Shown one piece after another: positions 27,734 to 36,741 of a DNA stretch of 64,000 nucleotides; positions within the stretch are counted from its first letter, which is position 1; each line of letters begins with the position of its first letter. The position numbers and the translations under genes were made by a program. The notes under the pieces were generated by a model. That model was not told the origin of the DNA. It was given only the letters and a program-made list of their open reading frames with translations, and made no database searches. This stretch comes from Mycobacterium sp. OTB74 (GTDB lineage Bacteria > Actinomycetota > Actinomycetes > Mycobacteriales > Mycobacteriaceae): positions 62,001 through 126,000 of the forward strand of contig NZ_JARXVD010000011.1 of NCBI RefSeq assembly GCF_029892685.1, given 5' to 3'.

Positions 27734-28073
27734 TGTGCACGGCGGCTTCCTCCGCCGAGGCCGCGCCGCCATCGATACCGACATCACCGCCGAGCAGTTC
27801 ACCGTCCTGATCCACCGCTATCAGCCGACCCGCGCGCTCGTCGCCTACCTCGTCGTCGCCGGCTTGTTCGTCGGGATCATCGAACTGCATTGTGGGATCA
27901 GGTTCTTCTTCGGCGAGCAATTCATCAAGTGTCTCGTTGTCGCGCGGCTCGATCCAGGATTCCGGCGGCTCATATCCCTCGTCCAGCAAGTCATCGACAC
28001 CGCTGTCGATCAGCATGTCCTCCTGCGTCAATTGATTGTCATCATCGACGCTGTACTCGCCTGAGCTGGTCAT
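27720..28073 (-). CDS. Acidic DUF5709-like protein
   Basis: 117-residue, strongly acidic protein (runs such as DDLLDEGYEPPESW and ELLAEEEPDP), predicted largely disordered, with no transmembrane segment. The Asp/Glu-rich layout and the TLDELLAEEEPD segment resemble the actinobacterial DUF5709 family of unknown function. ATG 28073 with GGTGAG upstream is preferred over ATG 28118, which would add 15 residues overlapping the dispersed repeat region. It converges on and overlaps the MFS gene. Confidence 0.75.
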   Translation of the reverse strand: MTSSGEYSVDDDNQLTQEDMLIDSGVDDLLDEGYEPPESWIEPRDNETLDELLAEEEPDPTMQFDDPDEQAGDDEVGDERAGRLIAVDQDGELLGGDVGIDGGAASAEEAAVHIIDP

Positions 28074-28121
28074 AAGCTCACCTTGCCACCGAACGCCCCG
28101 AACCGCAGCCATAGTCACGCC

Positions 28122-28180
28122 GAGATCGACGTTTTGGCCGCTTTTACTCGGACTTTGCGGCCCGTTTGTCCGTTTGGGCG
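28122..28180 (+). repeat. 59-bp dispersed repeat, copy A
   Basis: Begins gagatcgacgttttggccgc and ends gtttgtccgtttgggcg. Gap-free matches at 34236-34294 (48/59, same strand) and 15608-15666 (48/59, opposite strand). The middle can fold as GGCCGC / GCGGCC around 15 nt. It lies between the acyl-CoA dehydrogenase stop and the acidic-protein start. Confidence 0.8.
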
Positions 28181-28190
28181 GGAAGTGCGC

Positions 28191-29351
28191 TCACAGCGAG
28201 CGGCTGATGATCTCTTTCATGATTTCGCTTGTGCCGCCATAGATCTTGTTGACCCGGGCAGCGGCGTAGGCCCGGCCGATGGGGTATTCCATCATGTAGC
28301 CGTAGCCGCCGAAGAACTGCACGCACCGGTCCACGATCGCCACAGCCTTGTCGGCGGCAATCAGTTTGCCCATCGATGCCAGCGCCGGGTCGTTTTGGCC
28401 GTCGATGTAGGCCTGGATGCAATAGTCGACGGTGGTCTTGACGGATAGCACCTCGGCTTTGAGTTCGGCGAGCTGGAATCGGTTGTGCTGGAATTGGATC
28501 AACCGCTTGCCGAACGCCTCTCGCTCCTTGGTGTACTTGATGGCCTCCAACACGGCAGCCTCGGCCATGCCGGCGCAGATCGATGCAATGACAAGGCGTT
28601 CCCGGGCCAGCTGCTCCATCAGTTGATAGAAGCCCAACCCTTCCTTATCGCCCAGCAGGTTGGCGACCGGCACTCGCATGTCGGTGAAGAACAGCTCGCG
28701 CGTGTCCTGGCCGTGCTGGCCTACCTTCTCCAGCACCCGGCCGCGCTCGAAGCCCGGCAGATCATTGACTTCGGCGACGATCAGTGACACGCCGGCCGCG
28801 CCCTGGGTCGGGTCGGTCTTGGCCACGATCACCACGATGTCGCAGTGAGAACCGTTGGAGATGAACGTCTTTGATCCATTGATGACGTAGTGGTCGCCGT
28901 CCTTGATGGCCGTGGTGCGGACGGCCTGCAGATCCGACCCGGTGCCTGGTTCGGTCATCGCGATGGCCAGCACCGTCTCACCGCTGATGATCTTCGGCAT
29001 CCAGCGGGCCTTCTGTTCGGCACTGGCATACCTGTTGATGTAGTGCGCGACGATCGGTGAGTGCACCGACCAGCCCGATGCAGAATCATGAGCCAGGGCA
29101 AGCTCTTCGGCGACTACTGCGGACATGCCGAAGTCGCCGCCCGCGCCGCCGTATTCCTCGGGCAGGTCCAGGCCCAGCAGCCCGGCATCGCCGAGTTTGT
29201 TCCAGAATTGCCGATCGACCTGATGGTTCTTGGCCCAGCGCTCCTGATTGGGCGTGGCCTCCTTGCGCAGGAATGCCGCCCCATGCTGCCGCAGTTCCCG
29301 GTGCTGGTCGGTTTCCCAGCTGGCCCGGTAGGTAGGGAAGAGTTCTGACAT
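28191..29351 (-). CDS. Acyl-CoA dehydrogenase
   Basis: 386-residue FAD enzyme that introduces the alpha-beta double bond in acyl-CoA. Signatures: AMTEPGTGSDLQAV and GSKTFISNG for FAD and substrate binding, FFGGYGYMMEYPIGR and YGGTSEIMKEII at the C-terminus. The C-terminal position that holds the base Glu in MCAD-type enzymes is Gly (YGGT), so the catalytic Glu is expected in the middle helix as in isovaleryl- or long-chain-type enzymes. It is divergent from a TetR regulator with two palindromes in the gap, so it is very likely that regulator's target. Confidence 0.93.
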   Translation of the reverse strand: MSELFPTYRASWETDQHRELRQHGAAFLRKEATPNQERWAKNHQVDRQFWNKLGDAGLLGLDLPEEYGGAGGDFGMSAVVAEELALAHDSASGWSVHSPIVAHYINRYASAEQKARWMPKIISGETVLAIAMTEPGTGSDLQAVRTTAIKDGDHYVINGSKTFISNGSHCDIVVIVAKTDPTQGAAGVSLIVAEVNDLPGFERGRVLEKVGQHGQDTRELFFTDMRVPVANLLGDKEGLGFYQLMEQLARERLVIASICAGMAEAAVLEAIKYTKEREAFGKRLIQFQHNRFQLAELKAEVLSVKTTVDYCIQAYIDGQNDPALASMGKLIAADKAVAIVDRCVQFFGGYGYMMEYPIGRAYAAARVNKIYGGTSEIMKEIISRSL

Positions 29352-29375
29352 TGATCTACCTCGCTGAAATCGCTG

Positions 29376-29421
29376 TCACTATACAAATGTATAGTGAGCT
29401 GGTCGTGTGTATAGTACACAC
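29376..29421. promoter_or_regulatory. Two operator palindromes between acyl-CoA dehydrogenase and TetR gene
   Basis: First palindrome at 29376-29397: 10-bp arms TCACTATACA / TGTATAGTGA with a 2-bp centre. Second at 29405-29421: GTGTGTA TAG TACACAC. Both contain TATAGT, so regulator sites probably overlap the -10 elements of the divergent promoters. Confidence 0.7.
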
Positions 29422-29446
29422 ATCCGAGGACGAACGGGGCGGTGAG

Positions 29447-30025
29447 ATGGTCAACCCAGCTGCGGCACCCGATGACCTCACCGCAAAGGCGCGTATCCGC
29501 AACGCCGCACTGAACCTGTATGCCATGCACGGTCAGGACCGAATCTCGCTGCGCGCCATAGCATCCGAAGCCGGCGTCGCAGTGGGCCTGGTGCAGCACC
29601 ACTTCAAGACCAAGGCCGGGCTGCGCGACGCGGTGGACCAGTCCGTGGTCGACCATTTCGCCAATGCCCTGGCCCAGATACCCGCCACCGCCTCCACCGC
29701 GGTACGAGACGAGGCGGTCCGGAACATGCTCCGCGCCAACCCAGCGGTGGTGAATTACGTACGCCGGGCGCTACTGGAGCCCGGCGCCACCGACAGTCAC
29801 CTGCTCGATGTGCTCGTCGAATTGACACAGCGCGAAGTCCGGACTGCGCGTAAAGCCGGGCGCGCCTCCACCACCCGCGGCGAGAGCACTCAGGTGGTCG
29901 CCGTCCTGGCCCGACAGATGGGCGAACTGCTGCTGGCACCCATGGTGGACGCAGTGTGGGAACGGGTGGCACCGCGCGCGAAACCGCCGCGGCTGCGGGT
30001 CATGGTCGACGAGGCCCGGCCATGA
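29447..30025 (+). CDS. TetR-family regulator
   Basis: 192 residues from ATG 29447 (GGTGAG just upstream); a longer frame from 29351 would read through the operators and is unlikely. The N-terminal HTH ([45 protein letters not shown]) is classic TetR; the ligand-binding half is Ala- and Arg-rich. It probably represses the divergent acyl-CoA dehydrogenase and its own operon and is released by an acyl-CoA or related ligand (inference). It overlaps the downstream VOC gene by 4 bp. Confidence 0.9.
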   Translation: MVNPAAAPDDLTAKARIRNAALNLYAMHGQDRISLRAIASEAGVAVGLVQHHFKTKAGLRDAVDQSVVDHFANALAQIPATASTAVRDEAVRNMLRANPAVVNYVRRALLEPGATDSHLLDVLVELTQREVRTARKAGRASTTRGESTQVVAVLARQMGELLLAPMVDAVWERVAPRAKPPRLRVMVDEARP

Positions 30026-30654
30026 TGGTCGACATCGACGAATTCGAGGTCGCGGACCCCGCAGACGCTTGGACACGAGCCGGATTCACCGTAGACAACG
30101 ACGGCGTCTGCCGGATCGGCAGCGTTCGCATCCGATTGGTCGGACGGGACCGCGGCACGGGCATCGTCGGGTGGTCGCTGCGCGGCCTGCCGGCAGCCTG
30201 TCCCGTCGACGGCATTGCCACCACACGCTCGGACGCAACTGCTCCAGCGCCGGCCGAACACGCCAACGGCGTCACCTCTATCGACCACGTCGTTTTGCTG
30301 TCGCCCAACCTGGGCAGGACCGTCGCATCACTGGCTGCCATCGATGTGGAGCCACGACGGGAACGGGACGGCCAGCTCGCCGGACGGCCGGTCCGGCAGA
30401 TCTTCTTTCGGTTCGGGGAGGTCATCGTCGAGGTCGTCGGCTCACCAGGGGCATCGGGCGAAGGACCGTCGACGCTCTGGGGCCTGACCTACGTCGTCAC
30501 GGACATCGACGCGGCCGCCGCGTTCTTCGGCGATCGGACGACACCAGTCAAGCCGGCGGTGCAGCCGGGGCGCCGGATCACCACGCTGCGTCACCAGGCC
30601 TTCGGGATGTCGGTCCCGACGGCAGTGATCTCGGCACCTATCCTCGGCCCATGA
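30022..30654 (+). CDS. Glyoxalase/VOC-superfamily-like protein
   Basis: 210 residues. The N-terminal part ([34 protein letters not shown]) and the second half ([32 protein letters not shown] ... [15 protein letters not shown]) look like paired vicinal-oxygen-chelate modules, with the His in SIDHV and Glu in VIVEVV as possible metal ligands. No specific reaction can be assigned. It starts within the TetR stop (ATGA) and ends within the rnhA start (ATGA), so the three genes are translationally coupled. Confidence 0.75.
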   Translation: MMVDIDEFEVADPADAWTRAGFTVDNDGVCRIGSVRIRLVGRDRGTGIVGWSLRGLPAACPVDGIATTRSDATAPAPAEHANGVTSIDHVVLLSPNLGRTVASLAAIDVEPRRERDGQLAGRPVRQIFFRFGEVIVEVVGSPGASGEGPSTLWGLTYVVTDIDAAAAFFGDRTTPVKPAVQPGRRITTLRHQAFGMSVPTAVISAPILGP

Positions 30655-31106
30655 GCGACGACGTGGTGGTGATCCACACCGACGGCGGGTGCCGGCCCAA
30701 CCCCGGTCCCGGCGGTTGGGGGGCGGTGTTGCGACAGCGGCACCATGTCCGCGAGATGTGCGGCGGCGAATCCGGCGAGACGAGCAACAACCGCATGGAG
30801 TTGACCGCGCCCATCATGGCGCTGGAAGCGCTGACCAGGCCCGTCGTGGTGCACCTTCACACTGACAGCACCTACGTCCGCAACGGCATCACCAAGTGGG
30901 TGCACGGCTGGGAACGCAACGGATGGCAGACCGCGGCGAAGCAGCCGGTGAAGAACGTCGACCTCTGGAAGCGGCTTCAGGCCGCGTGCGCGCGGCACCA
31001 GGTCGAGTGGTTCTGGGTCAAGGGGCACGCGGGTGTCGCCGACAACGAACTGGCCGACGCGCTGGCGACCCGAGGGCTCGAAGAAGCCATCGCCGCCGCA
31101 GGCTGA
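30651..31106 (+). CDS. rnhA: Ribonuclease HI
   Basis: Cleaves RNA in RNA-DNA hybrids. The 151-residue protein keeps the catalytic set: Asp in [15 protein letters not shown], Glu in NRMELTA, Asp in HTDSTYV, and the terminal Asp in GVADNELAD, plus the basic handle [23 protein letters not shown] typical of E. coli-type RNase HI. ATG 30651 overlaps the VOC stop. The gene ends 1 bp from the convergent ligD stop; LigD polymerase prefers ribonucleotides, so the pairing may be functional, although the two genes face each other. Confidence 0.95.
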   Translation: MSDDVVVIHTDGGCRPNPGPGGWGAVLRQRHHVREMCGGESGETSNNRMELTAPIMALEALTRPVVVHLHTDSTYVRNGITKWVHGWERNGWQTAAKQPVKNVDLWKRLQAACARHQVEWFWVKGHAGVADNELADALATRGLEEAIAAAG

Positions 31107-31107
31107 C

Positions 31108-33357
31108 TCACTCCCAGGTGACGTCGCCAGGTTTCTTGTCCGGCCGCAGCCCCCGCCAGCTGGGTTGGCGCAACCGGCCATCAGCCGTGCGCTCGCTGTA
31201 GCGCACCTCCGCCACCAACTCCGGCCGGACATAGGTCGCGCCACGGGCATCGAGTGCCGGAAGCGCTGTGCTGAAAGGTGATTCGTCGACCACCAGCGGG
31301 GTCAGGAGGTTCCGGAGCCGGGCCAGTTCAGCATCGGTGAAGCCGGTGCCCACCCGCCCCGCAAAGTGCAGTGCACCGGCAACCGGAACACCCATCAACA
31401 GCGCACCGATTCCACTTGTGCGTCCTTCACCGGCCCGCCAGCCGCCGATCACCACCTCCTGCGTGCGCCAGAACTTGTCCTTGATCCACGAAGCGCCCCG
31501 TCCGCCCCGATAGGTGGAGTTCCACTTCTTGGCGACGACCCCTTCCAACCCCTGCTCGGCAGCCGCCGCCAAGGCTTGCGCACCGTCACCTTCCAGCAGC
31601 GGCGGAACTACTGGTGCACCATCAATAGCCAGAATTTCCAGCAACTTTCGTCGATCTCGGTATGACGCTCGCGCCAACGACCTGCCATCCAACTCCAGAA
31701 TGTCGAAAGCCCAGAACTCGACGTGGGTGTCCGGACCTCGATTCTGCATCGCCCCGAAACTCGATACGCCGGTGACCGGAGCCACCACCTCCCCGTCGAG
31801 CACCACGTGATGGTCGGCGAGATCTGCTGCCAACGAATGCAATTGAGGAAACTCCGCGGTGACGTCACGCCCACTACGAGCCTTCAGCCGCATCCGGCCG
31901 TGGTCGGCCTCCACCAACAACCGGTAGCCATCCCACTTGCCTTCGAACGCCCACTGATCGGCAGTCAGTCCCTGCACCGAACCGGCCGTGGCCAGCATCG
32001 GTTGGATGCCTTGCGCTTTCATCCGGTGCACCAACCAGTTCTTGCCGTCGGTCTGGATCAGCGCGTACCGGCCCGAAACTTTCGCTCCGTGCAAGGTGAC
32101 AATCACCTCGCCGTGTTCTCCTGAGTCCCTGAACTTTTCGGTGTCGTAGGTACCGGAGTCCCAAATGGACACGTGCCCACCGCCGTACTCCCCCTTGGGA
32201 ATCTCACCTTCGAAAGTCGCGTAGTCCAGCGGATGATCCTCGGTGTGGACGGCCAGATGGTTGACTGACGGCTCATCCGGCAAGTTCTTGGGCACCGCCC
32301 AACTCACCAACACGCCGTCGCGTTCCAGCCGAAAGTCGTAGTGCAGCCGACGGGCATGGTGTTCCTGGATGACGAATTGGTTGTTGCTGCCAAGCGCCGG
32401 GGCTGCGGCCGGTATTGGTTCGGGTGTCCGGTCCGGGTCACGCATGCTCCGGTACGCGGTGAGTCGGTCTGGTACAGGCTCGTTTTCATCGAGGCCTGCC
32501 AGCAGGTCACCGTCGCGGGTCAACCTCGCCAGCACTTCGTCGAACCGTAGCTGCCGCAGATCGGGGTCGTCGAGTTCGTCCCAGGTGCGCGGTGCGGCCA
32601 CCGTCGGCTCGTCACGTCCTCTCAACGAATAGGGCGCGACGGTGGTTTTGGCAGCATTGTTCTGACTCCAGTCCAGGAACACCTTGCCTGCGCGCAAGCT
32701 CCGGGTCATGGTCGCTGTGACCAGCTCCCCCATGGTTGATTCAAGTTGTTGGGCAACACGTTTGGCCACCGTCGCCGCGCCGCGAGACGAAACCGGTTGG
32801 GCCAACGGAACGTACAGATGCAACCCCTTGCTACCACTGGTCAACGGGTAGGCGATCAGGTCCATTGCACTGATCAGCGTGCGCACCGCACGCGCCACCT
32901 GACACAGCTGCGCCGTGCTGACGCCCTCACCCGGATCCAGGTCGAACACAATGCGGGTAGCCGATCCAGGTACTAGGGCATCGCCCGCCCCGCTTCGCCC
33001 GCCTGTAGCCACCAGACGCCATTGCGGCACATGAACTTCCAGCGCGGCCTGCTGTGCTACCCAGGCCAGCCCCTCTGCGGTGTCGATGATGGGATAGACG
33101 GTCGCGCCGCCTTTATGGGAGATGGTGACTCGGTCCAGCCAGTCCGGTGCCGACGTCGCGAGGTGCTTTTCGAAGAACGGTTCCTGCGCAACACCATTGG
33201 GCCAACGTGTGCGAGTGACCGGGCGCCCCGCAATGTGCGGCAGCATGGCTTCGGCGACGGCAAGGTAGTAGTCGAAGACCTCGGCTTTCGTTGTACCGAT
33301 CACTGGGTACAGCACCTTGTCGGGGTTGGTCAGTCGCACCCGCCCGAATTGCAGCAC
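31108..33357 (-). CDS. ligD: Multifunctional end-joining ligase LigD (POL-PE-LIG)
   Basis: 749-residue NHEJ enzyme with the mycobacterial domain order. The polymerase domain (about 1-290) has Asp139/Asp141 in FDLDPGEG and Asp229 in FLDWSQNN. The 3'-phosphoesterase domain (325-450) has EHHARRLHYDFRLE with His339 and Asp341. The ATP-dependent ligase domain (about 453-749) has the nucleotidyl Lys474 in EGKWDGYR and ends near SWRGLRPDKKPGDVTWE. It works with Ku, whose gene diverges from it 39 bp away. No domain is truncated. Confidence 0.97.
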   Translation of the reverse strand: MLQFGRVRLTNPDKVLYPVIGTTKAEVFDYYLAVAEAMLPHIAGRPVTRTRWPNGVAQEPFFEKHLATSAPDWLDRVTISHKGGATVYPIIDTAEGLAWVAQQAALEVHVPQWRLVATGGRSGAGDALVPGSATRIVFDLDPGEGVSTAQLCQVARAVRTLISAMDLIAYPLTSGSKGLHLYVPLAQPVSSRGAATVAKRVAQQLESTMGELVTATMTRSLRAGKVFLDWSQNNAAKTTVAPYSLRGRDEPTVAAPRTWDELDDPDLRQLRFDEVLARLTRDGDLLAGLDENEPVPDRLTAYRSMRDPDRTPEPIPAAAPALGSNNQFVIQEHHARRLHYDFRLERDGVLVSWAVPKNLPDEPSVNHLAVHTEDHPLDYATFEGEIPKGEYGGGHVSIWDSGTYDTEKFRDSGEHGEVIVTLHGAKVSGRYALIQTDGKNWLVHRMKAQGIQPMLATAGSVQGLTADQWAFEGKWDGYRLLVEADHGRMRLKARSGRDVTAEFPQLHSLAADLADHHVVLDGEVVAPVTGVSSFGAMQNRGPDTHVEFWAFDILELDGRSLARASYRDRRKLLEILAIDGAPVVPPLLEGDGAQALAAAAEQGLEGVVAKKWNSTYRGGRGASWIKDKFWRTQEVVIGGWRAGEGRTSGIGALLMGVPVAGALHFAGRVGTGFTDAELARLRNLLTPLVVDESPFSTALPALDARGATYVRPELVAEVRYSERTADGRLRQPSWRGLRPDKKPGDVTWE

Positions 33358-33396
33358 CGTTCCAGTATCACGCCGATGTGGGCCATACTGGGGGTT

Positions 33397-34197
33397 ATGC
33401 GGTCCATCTGGAAGGGGTCAGTCGCCTTCGGGCTGGTCAATGTGCCGGTCAAGGTGTACAGCGCCACCGAGGACCATGACATCAAGTTCCATCAGGTGCA
33501 CGCCAAGGACAACGGGCGCATCCGCTACAAGCGCGTGTGCGAAATCTGCGGTGAGGTGGTCGAGTTCCGCGATATCGCGCGTTCATTCGAGTCCGATGAC
33601 GGCCAGACCGTGGTGATCACCGACGACGACATCGCGACGCTGCCCGAAGAACGCAGCCGCGAGATCGAGGTGGTCGAGTTCGTCCCGGCCGATCAGATCG
33701 ATCCGCTGATGTACGACCGGAGTTATTTCCTGGAGCCCGATTCCAAGTCGTCGAAGTCGTATGTCCTACTGGCCCAGACGCTGGCGCAGACCGACCGGGT
33801 GGCCATCGTGCACTTCGCCCTGCGCAACAAGACCCGACTTGCGGCGTTGCGGGTCAAGGACTTCGGCAAACGCAACGTGATGGTGGTGCACACTCTGCTG
33901 TGGCCCGACGAGGTTCGCGATCCCGATTTCCCGGTACTGGACAGGGAAGTTGAGATCAAGAAGGCTGAGCTGACCATGGCCGGCCAGGTGGTCGACTCCA
34001 TGACCTCGGATTTCCATCCCGAAGAGTTCCATGACACCTACCGGGATCAGATGTACGAGTTGATCCAGGCGAAGATCGATGGCGGAGAAGCATTCACCAC
34101 CTCCGATGAGCCAGCCGAACTGGATGCGACCGATGACGTGTCCGATCTGCTGGCCAAGCTCGAAGCCAGTGTGAAAGCCCGGCACGGCACTGACTAG
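33397..34197 (+). CDS. ku: Ku homodimer DNA end-binding protein
   Basis: Ring-shaped NHEJ factor of 266 residues that threads on DNA ends and recruits LigD. MRSIWKGSVAFGLVNVPVKVYSATEDHDI and the zinc-like RVCEICGEVVEFRDIAR region are standard, and DVSDLLAKLEASVKARHGTD is the C-terminal tail. The tail is shorter than some fast-grower Ku proteins, which carry a long Lys-rich extension. ATG 33397 matches homologues; longer upstream frames run antisense through ligD. It shares a very short divergent promoter region with ligD. Confidence 0.96.
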   Translation: MRSIWKGSVAFGLVNVPVKVYSATEDHDIKFHQVHAKDNGRIRYKRVCEICGEVVEFRDIARSFESDDGQTVVITDDDIATLPEERSREIEVVEFVPADQIDPLMYDRSYFLEPDSKSSKSYVLLAQTLAQTDRVAIVHFALRNKTRLAALRVKDFGKRNVMVVHTLLWPDEVRDPDFPVLDREVEIKKAELTMAGQVVDSMTSDFHPEEFHDTYRDQMYELIQAKIDGGEAFTTSDEPAELDATDDVSDLLAKLEASVKARHGTD

Positions 34198-34235
34198 CGC
34201 CGACGTCGCCGCGCCTGCGGCAAGCACCGGACTAA

Positions 34236-34294
34236 GAGATCGACGCTCTGGTCGTAGCTACTCGCATATTGCGGCGCGTTTGTCCGTTTGGGCG
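34236..34294 (+). repeat. 59-bp dispersed repeat, copy C
   Basis: Begins gagatcgacgctctggtcgt and ends gcgtttgtccgtttgggcg. Same length as copy A and 48/59 identical by my count; the last 18 bases of the two are identical. It lies 38 bp after the ku stop and just before the KstR-like site. Confidence 0.8.
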
Positions 34295-34309
34295 AAACCG
34301 AGAACAAAT

Positions 34310-34323
34310 TAGAACGTGTTCTA
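34310..34323. promoter_or_regulatory. KstR-type operator
   Basis: TAGAACGTGTTCTA, a full match to TNNAACNNGTTNNA, 65 bp upstream of the SDR start at 34389, in a locally AT-rich stretch (AACAAATTAGAAC). Confidence 0.75.
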
Positions 34324-34388
34324 GAAAGCGGCCCACACGGCGCCTTCGCCTTGCTACCGTGGCCCCCAAAGACGACAAAGGGGTGCAC

Positions 34389-35180
34389 GTGATTCTGGAC
34401 AGATTCCGGCTCGACAATCAGGTTGCGGTGGTGACGGGAGCCGGCCGCGGCCTAGGCGCCGCCATAGCGCTGGCATTCGCAGAAGCCGGTGCCGACGTGG
34501 TGATCGCGGCTCGCACCGAGGCCCAGCTGCAGGATGTCGCCAAGCAAATCGAGCAGACCGGCCGCAAAGCCCACATCGTGGTCGCAGACCTTGCTCACCC
34601 CGACGAAACCGCCAAGCTCGCCGGAGAGGCGTCGAAAGCCTTCGGCAGACTAGACATCGTCGTCAACAACGTCGGCGGCACCATGCCCGGCCCGCTGATG
34701 AACACCTCGCCCAAGGATCTCAAGGACGCGTTCACCTTCAACGTAGCGACCGCGCACGCGTTGACCCAGGCCGCGGTCCCGCTGATGCTGGAGCATTCCG
34801 GCGGGGGCAGCGTCATCAACATCACCTCGACCATGGGCCGGCTGGCGGGCCGCGGGTTCCTCGCCTACGGCACGGCGAAGGCCGCCCTGGCGCAGTACAC
34901 CCGACTGGCTGCGCTGGACCTGTGCCCGAAGATCCGGGTCAACGCTATCGCGCCGGGTTCGATCCTGACTTCTGCCCTGGACATCGTCGCGTCCAACGAC
35001 GCGCTGCGCGAACCGATGGAGAAGGTCACCCCGATGCGCCGACTGGGCGACCCGCAGGACATCGCGGCCGCCGCCGTCTACCTGGCGTCCCCGGCCGGCG
35101 CCTACCTGACCGGCAAGGTGCTCGAGGTCGACGGCGGCATCACCTTCCCCAACCTCGACCTGCCCCTGCCCGATCTGTGA
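34389..35180 (+). CDS. Short-chain dehydrogenase/reductase (Rv0927c-like)
   Basis: Classical SDR of 263 residues. [28 protein letters not shown] binds the cofactor (AART favours NAD(P)H with a basic residue), NNVGG follows, catalytic Ser lies in NITSTMGR, and YGTAKAAL supplies Tyr and Lys. GTG 34389 has AAAGGGG upstream with 6-7 bp spacing; GTG 34383 is less well spaced. The KstR-type site in its promoter links it to sterol or fatty-acid catabolism. It forms an operon with the reductase-like gene 8 bp downstream. Confidence 0.9.
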   Translation: MILDRFRLDNQVAVVTGAGRGLGAAIALAFAEAGADVVIAARTEAQLQDVAKQIEQTGRKAHIVVADLAHPDETAKLAGEASKAFGRLDIVVNNVGGTMPGPLMNTSPKDLKDAFTFNVATAHALTQAAVPLMLEHSGGGSVINITSTMGRLAGRGFLAYGTAKAALAQYTRLAALDLCPKIRVNAIAPGSILTSALDIVASNDALREPMEKVTPMRRLGDPQDIAAAAVYLASPAGAYLTGKVLEVDGGITFPNLDLPLPDL

Positions 35181-35188
35181 GGAACAGT

Positions 35189-36265
35189 ATGCCCATCAAA
35201 GTCGCCGCCGTCGGTACCGGAAACGTCGGCCGCCACGCCCTGACCCAGTTGATCAACGACCCTGCCTATCAACTCACCGGGGTCTGGGTGTCCTCGTCGG
35301 CAAAGGCTGGCAAGGACACCGGAGAGCTTGCCGGACTTGAGGTTTCGACCGGCATCAAGGCCACCAACGACCTCGACGAGATTCTCTCCGCCAAGCCGGA
35401 CTGTGTGGTCTACACCGCCATGGCCGACAACCGCCTGCCCGATGCCCTCGAGGACTACCGCCGCATCCTGGCCGCCGGAATCAACGTGGTGGGCAGCTCG
35501 GCAGTCTTCCTGCAGTACCCGTGGCAGGTACTGCCCGCCGAGCTGATCGCCCCGATCGAGGAGGCGGCGCAGGCAGGTCAGGCCAGCATTTTCGTCAATG
35601 GCATCGACCCCGGGTTCGCCAATGACCTTTTGCCCCTTGCCCTTGCCGGCACGTGCCAGAGCATCGAGCAGATCCGATGCATGGAGATCGTCGACTACGC
35701 CACCTACGACAGCGCCACGGTGATGTTCGATGTGATGGGCTTCGGCAAGCCGCTCGACGAGCTGCCTATGCTACTGCAGCCCGGCGTACTGAGCCTGGCC
35801 TGGGGTTCGGTAGTTCGCCAGTTGGCGGCCGGCCTGGGCCTCGAGCTCGACGAGGTCACCGAGACCCACGTCCGGGTCCCGGCACCGGAGGATTTCGAGA
35901 TCGCGTCGGGCCATATTCCCGAGGGCACAACGGCGGCAATGCGTTTCGAGGTCCGCGGGATGAAGGACGGCAATCCGGCCGTGGTGCTCGAGCACGTGAC
36001 CAGGCTCCGTGCGGACCTGTGCCCGGACTGGCCGCAACCTGCTCAAGAAGGCGGCTCGTACCGGGTTGAGGTGACCGGTGAACCGTCGTACGCCTTGGAC
36101 CTCTGCCTCAGCAGCCGCAAGGGCGATCACAACCACGCCGGACTGGTCGCCACCGCGGCGCGGGTGGTCAATGCAATACCCGCGGTGGTTGCGGCGGCGC
36201 CCGGCATCCGGACTTCACTGGACTTGCCGTTGATCACCGGGAAGGGGCTGTACGCAGCGGGTTGA
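35189..36265 (+). CDS. Dihydrodipicolinate-reductase-like NAD(P) oxidoreductase (Rv0926c-like)
   Basis: 358 residues with an N-terminal Rossmann fold (IKVAAVGTGNVGRHALTQLIND) and a C-terminal domain of the amine/diaminopimelate dehydrogenase type (GIDPGFANDLLPLALAGTCQSIEQIR). It is much longer than true DapB, so a role in lysine synthesis is unlikely; relatives are mycobacterial proteins of unknown substrate. It follows the SDR gene with a GAGGAA ribosome site overlapping the SDR stop, so both should share the KstR-like control. The C-terminus ends at a normal stop. Confidence 0.85.
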   Translation: MPIKVAAVGTGNVGRHALTQLINDPAYQLTGVWVSSSAKAGKDTGELAGLEVSTGIKATNDLDEILSAKPDCVVYTAMADNRLPDALEDYRRILAAGINVVGSSAVFLQYPWQVLPAELIAPIEEAAQAGQASIFVNGIDPGFANDLLPLALAGTCQSIEQIRCMEIVDYATYDSATVMFDVMGFGKPLDELPMLLQPGVLSLAWGSVVRQLAAGLGLELDEVTETHVRVPAPEDFEIASGHIPEGTTAAMRFEVRGMKDGNPAVVLEHVTRLRADLCPDWPQPAQEGGSYRVEVTGEPSYALDLCLSSRKGDHNHAGLVATAARVVNAIPAVVAAAPGIRTSLDLPLITGKGLYAAG

Positions 36266-36444
36266 CGTGCCGCGGAATCTCACCCTCTGAGCTGCCCAGC
36301 AGCAGAAAGGCCCGACTCGCCGCACCAGAAATAGAGTCATTCGTCGCTAGCGGGTGACCCACCCTTCAGCGCCAGAATCGGCGTGAACTCATCTCACGGT
36401 CAGTTCACGGATCGTCCACTTCTGAGCCTGGAGAAAGTACCGCT

Positions 36445-36741
36445 ATGCACACCGCCGTTCGACCGTTCGCTTCTGTCGGCGTTTCCCTGGTCGGGGCCAC
36501 GGCCATCGCCGTGACCCCGGTCATGGCCCCGGCCGTCAGCACCCAGATTCATCGCATTGGAGCTCAGATCGAGCAGGCCGCAGTACATTTGACGGCCGCC
36601 GCCGACCCTCTCGCCGCATACACCCAACTGGTCGCGGCGACACCAAAACAGCCCGCGACCACGTCACCTCAGCCATCGGCACCGTGGATTTCAAGGACAA
36701 TCGGCTACACGCGGCACGGGTGCATCACGTCCTGGGTCTGA
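36445..36741 (+). pseudogene. 5' fragment of an exported mycobacterial protein, joined to a LuxR remnant
   Basis: The 98-codon frame has two parts. The first 65 or so residues (MHTAVRPFASVGVSLVGATAIAVTPV then HRIGAQIEQAAVHLTAAADPLAAYTQL) look like the hydrophobic N-terminus shared by many mycobacterial membrane or exported proteins. After about 36645 the frame changes character and runs out of frame through a LuxR-type gene, ending as meaningless residues. A GGAGAAAG site precedes the ATG, so the piece may still be translated. It looks like a deletion joint of two genes. Confidence 0.6.
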
